Of a stretch of 64,000 nt of DNA, positions 61,392 to 64,000 are shown piece after piece. Within the stretch, counting starts at the first letter, position 1. The number at the start of each line of letters is the position of its first letter. Source of the stretch: Tomocerus qinae (Eukaryota; Arthropoda; Collembola; Entomobryomorpha; Tomoceridae). The notes beneath the pieces were generated by a model that worked only from the letters and a program-made list of their open reading frames with translations, searched no databases and was not told the origin of the DNA. The position numbers and the translations under genes are program-made. Location: contig CM034549.1 of assembly GCA_020055645.1 (NCBI GenBank), positions 25,627,930 to 25,691,929 of the forward strand. The letters are read 5' to 3'.

Positions 61392-64000
61392 TTAAACTTG
61401 TTCCTTCCTTAAATACTCTAATTCTTCCAACACGAAATTATTTAGCTGACTAACGTCTGATTTGGTTTTGAATATTGCTTTGTTTACAGTTATCTTGAAA
61501 GTTATATTGTCCAAGTAAGTTAAAGCAGCGCAAATAATCCCTGCAATAAAATTATCTCAATTAAAAATATAACAAGTACAATATTAGATAACCAAATCGT
61601 TTCGAAAGATCAAAGGTAACTTACAAAGATTAATAATTTATTTAGTACTTACCTACAAGCAGTTTACTTTGACCTTGTGTGAAATGAATTGAAACCATCG
61701 TCTTGCTGAACATTTTCATTTTCAATTTTGGACCTAAAGCAAATAAAATCATCATTAAATAGTCACATTTATTTCTAATTCTAATCATTAATCTTGCACT
61801 TGATTTTATAATTAAGTGTAAGAGACATAAGCAGTGTACAAAATTTACCACTTTTTAGGCATTTTTACCATAACAGTGGTAAAAATGCACTTAATGGTAT
61901 AAATGCATTTAATGGTAAAAATGGTAAATATTTGAGATTGTTTAGACAGCTTAGTAAAGATATTAGACTCTTAAAATATATAGGTTTTAAAATTTTATTT
62001 TCTATGAAACATTTTCAATTAGCCCCTTAATTAATTATCAAATTAATCAAGTAAATATTACTAAAACCAATAATATTGCATTTGGTATCGTCAAATTAAA
62101 ATTGATTTGAAGGCAATTTAATTGCAATTAATTTCTCAATCGGCAATTAAGACCTATTAATGCCCACATTGGTTGAATCTAACTCTGATTGGTGAAAACT
62201 TATCAATTAGTAACAACAATCATCAGCTGCTAAGCTATTTCATACTTTGGCACTGAATTTTATTCAAAATCTACACATGAAATTTAAACGAAACAACTTT
62301 TAACATTTTTTACCATTTTTACCACTTTTTAGGTAGTGGTATTTAACGTTAAACACCACTAAAAACCACTTACCACTGGTAAGTGGTAAATGGTATTTTG
62401 TACACTGGACATAAGGTACCAGTTTTGGTACTCATATTGTATCCAACTTGAAAGATTAATGCATGTTATTTTCTAGCCATTCTGTTTAAGAGACTAACCT
62501 GGAAAATTATTTACACAGCCGGAAATCATGGATCCAGGAAAGCACTTATCTATGAGAAACGGTGGCAATGCTCCTATTAATGGTAGAATAAGAGATGAAC
62601 CCAGGACGGCTGTAGATTTCTTAACTTTCAGAACAACATTCTCTATAGCTCTCAACCGTTTGACAGAATCAGAAATTCCAATAGGTAGAACCATGTTCAC
62701 TACACTCCTGCAATATCCAGCAAATAGTTAGCAAACGATAGTGTAATACTTCCTAAGAAATCATTTGGTTCTTAATTTTTAAACTTAAAAATAAAAAAAA
62801 ATTAGTTATTACGCATGTACTCTCAGCTTGGAAAGAGGATGACCCGGCAAAGGGCCGGGGCAGCAAAATCCCATAGACGTAGGAATTCTCATTTCGTGTT
62901 CCAACATCATTCGCCGAAGACCTGAAGAAACATCATTTATTTTTAGTACTTTTGAGCATAATTTACTAGCAAATCATGCAATATATCCACAACAAAACTG
63001 AGCAGATAAATCGCGAAAAATCAAAATTACCTCCGATAAAACCGGCCGTAATTACGGCATTGAACGACACATTATGATTCCTTCTAATATCTTTGATTAA
63101 GCCAGTAGGTAAGAGTATAGGTTTGGTTCCTACATGATTGTCAGGCGACAAATTTTTGCCATCTCTAAAACCACTATCTGTTTTGCCCATTGTTATTGTC
63201 GGCACATGAAGAAGGTCATAAGGAATACGAATAACAAGTGATAAATAAAAAAGGAATTGCCGTAAAATGTTTCGTTTAAAAAATGTTGGAACTGTGACAT
63301 TGTTTGGATCTGGTTCTTGTAGTGCCATAAATAATAGGTTGAATATTCCATATCCATCTGAAAAGTAAATATCAAAACAAAGTTAGCAGTTGATACTTTA
63401 GATATGAAAATATATCACGAAATATATTTCAAGCCACCCGTGACACAATGATGAGTTCGAAAATAGACAACAGAATGCTCCGAATCTTCAGGGTGAGATT
63501 TTACATTTGGTAAGACAACAAATTCCCACGGACATCGATAAGCCGGGTGTTGTTTGGTCCCCAGATAAGCCTCTATGTCAGCTGCATCTTCATCAGTGTA
63601 AACTTTTCCTAGTTCTGGCAATGTGTAATAGTTTACGTGATTGGTAATATTGAATTGCTCCTCCACCGGTTTCCATACATAAAATCCTCCGAATTTGACA
63701 GGATATTGTTGTAATTCAGGATATTTCAAAGAACCATCTTCATTTTTTGCACAAATCAATCTTTCGAATACAAGAGTCCGTGCTTCTTCGATATCCACTA
63801 TTCCGTCCACTTTCATGGAAATCACAGTTGTGTTTTGAGTATTTCCGTAGATATCGTCGTAAGATGCCATAGTGGAGTTTCCACATGCTAGAATCTTTCC
63901 AAGATCTTTACGAAAATGTTTTACATACAAACCAAGACAGTATCGGTATAGATAAATAGGAGAAAACAATATTACAAGTATAGGCAACAAGAAAATCAGT
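61392..64000 (-). CDS. Wax-synthase/DGAT-type acyltransferase, copy 7 (5' end beyond window)
   Basis: Exons inside the window: 64000(open)-63438, 63357-63031, 62921-62813, 62707-62499, 61733-61653, 61540-61392. The first exon is open at the window edge in the N-terminal hydrophobic region, so the start codon is missing from view. An intron cuts the catalytic motif itself: FRTHHCVT then DGYGIFN, giving HHCVTDG. A further intron splits the region before LRRMMLEHEM, unlike the other copies. The C-part reads LPIGISDSVKRLRAIE and ends LEYLRKEQV. The 765-base intron 4 carries the second hAT-like MITE. It is complete in domain content as far as seen. Confidence 0.86.
61832..62407 (-). mobile_element. 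hAT-like MITE, copy 2 (576 bp), inverted relative to copy 1
   Basis: Ends CAGTGTACAAAAT...GTATTTTGTACACTG, with exact 8-bp duplications GACATAAG at 61824-61831 and 62408-62415. Its reverse strand runs parallel to the copy at 14127 for its whole length (shared GGT-TTTAACGTTAAAT and ACCACTTACCAGTGG blocks). It lies wholly inside an intron of acyltransferase copy 7. Confidence 0.9.

Noticed and set aside
1-64000. CRISPR arrays, operons, bacterial promoters or prophage
   Set aside because: The intron-rich arthropod gene structures make these inapplicable, and no spaced direct-repeat array was seen.

Overview
The window reads as nuclear DNA of an arthropod, most likely a hexapod. It is AT-rich and has short GT-AG introns. 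It holds pickpocket-type DEG/ENaC channels, a chitin-binding domain gene, an ELOVL6-type elongase, a cysteine-rich secreted protein of odorant-binding type and a tandem family of wax-synthase/DGAT-type acyltransferases. A springtail (Collembola) would fit, but that is inference. All exon structures below were assembled by hand from splice signals, reading phase and comparison between paralogues in the window.

Layout. 0.8-1.7 kb (+): small secreted or anchored chitin-binding (CBM14) protein. 2.6-5.9 kb and 6.8-9.7 kb (+): two tandem, nearly co-linear DEG/ENaC channel genes. The first has two non-standard introns. 10.0-11.6 kb (-): ELOVL6-like fatty-acid elongase. 12-15 kb: gene-poor, with a cysteine-rich candidate exon, a 235-bp Mutator-like MITE and a 588-bp hAT-like MITE. 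16.5-17.3 kb (+): small four-helix membrane protein. 20.5-21.7 kb (-): short BTB protein. 21.7-26.7 kb: no confident gene. 26.7-29.6 kb (-): eight-exon secreted protein made of two odorant-binding-like modules. 31.3-64.0 kb (-): seven acyltransferase genes in a head-to-tail array, the last running off the window. A Gypsy-type LTR retrotransposon that looks whole and young (42.05-50.58 kb) lies between copies 3 and 4, and a second copy of the hAT MITE lies in an intron of copy 7.

How the genes may work together. The elongase makes very-long-chain acyl-CoA. The acyltransferase array carries the HHxxxDG-type motif and a WSD1-like C-terminal part, so its members probably esterify acyl-CoA to alcohols or glycerides, for example for cuticular or storage lipids. 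The channels and the odorant-binding-like protein suggest sensory roles. These links are inference from family identity; nothing in the sequence shows co-regulation.
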